Of a stretch of 6,035 nt of DNA, positions 6,031-6,035 are shown in pieces. Location: NCBI RefSeq assembly GCF_030651745.1, contig NZ_JAUSCC010000133.1, forward strand, positions 1-6,035, written 5' to 3'. The DNA comes from Methylophaga sp. (lineage in GTDB: Bacteria > Pseudomonadota > Gammaproteobacteria > Nitrosococcales > Methylophagaceae). Under the pieces are notes generated by a model. It saw only the letters and a list, made by a program, of their open reading frames with translations, did not search any database and was not told the origin of the DNA. Both the position numbers and the translations under genes were made by a program. The number at the start of each line of letters is the position of its first letter. Position 1 is the first letter of the stretch.

Positions 6031-6035
6031 GTGAA
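6031..6035 (+). CDS. Start of an unidentified gene cut by the window edge
   Basis: A GTG codon follows a good Shine-Dalgarno by 8 bases and lies downstream of a candidate promoter and leader. Only five bases (GTGAA) are visible, so the product cannot be named. The alternative upstream ATG at 6011 opens only a 7-codon frame ending at TGA 6032-6034, which overlaps this GTG, and it has no ribosome-binding site. Confidence 0.4.

Overview
This window is ordinary chromosome from a gammaproteobacterium. It carries one tRNA gene on the minus strand and the four-gene cluster lptD-surA-pdxA-rsmA (ksgA) on the plus strand. Gene order, the LptD cysteine pattern and the protein sequences all fit Gammaproteobacteria. 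Base composition leans towards AT. A Methylophaga-like or other Thiotrichales-type host is possible, but that is a guess from general resemblance and has not been searched.

Layout. Positions 1-73 hold tRNA-Ala(GGC) on the minus strand. It has an unusually complete promoter at 89-138: UP-like AT tract, consensus -35, near-consensus -10 and GC discriminator. Positions 139-352 form a divergent intergenic region. It contains a small tandem repeat, a probable extended -10 promoter and a perfect 8-bp hairpin just upstream of lptD. Positions 353-2629 are lptD. A 133-bp gap follows, with a perfect TATAAT and the surA start. From 2763 to 5811, surA, pdxA and rsmA are packed with two 4-bp stop/start overlaps (TTGA, then ATGA), so they look co-transcribed and translationally coupled. 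Positions 5812-6030 are non-coding: small palindromes, then a consensus -35 and a leader with alternative inverted repeats. A Shine-Dalgarno and GTG for a further gene lie at the right edge, of which only 5 bases are visible.

How the genes fit together. LptD is the outer-membrane barrel that inserts lipopolysaccharide. SurA is the periplasmic chaperone that helps assemble such barrels, including LptD. PdxA makes an intermediate of pyridoxal phosphate, and RsmA dimethylates 16S rRNA. The last two share the operon by conserved gene order rather than by an obvious common pathway.

I found no mobile element, CRISPR array, defence system or new protein family. The second-look signals are all in non-coding DNA: the lptD leader hairpin with its overlapping upstream ORF, the related TGGCCG/CGGCCA half-sites before lptD and surA, and the structured leader at 5947-6030. 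None of these is proven to be functional.
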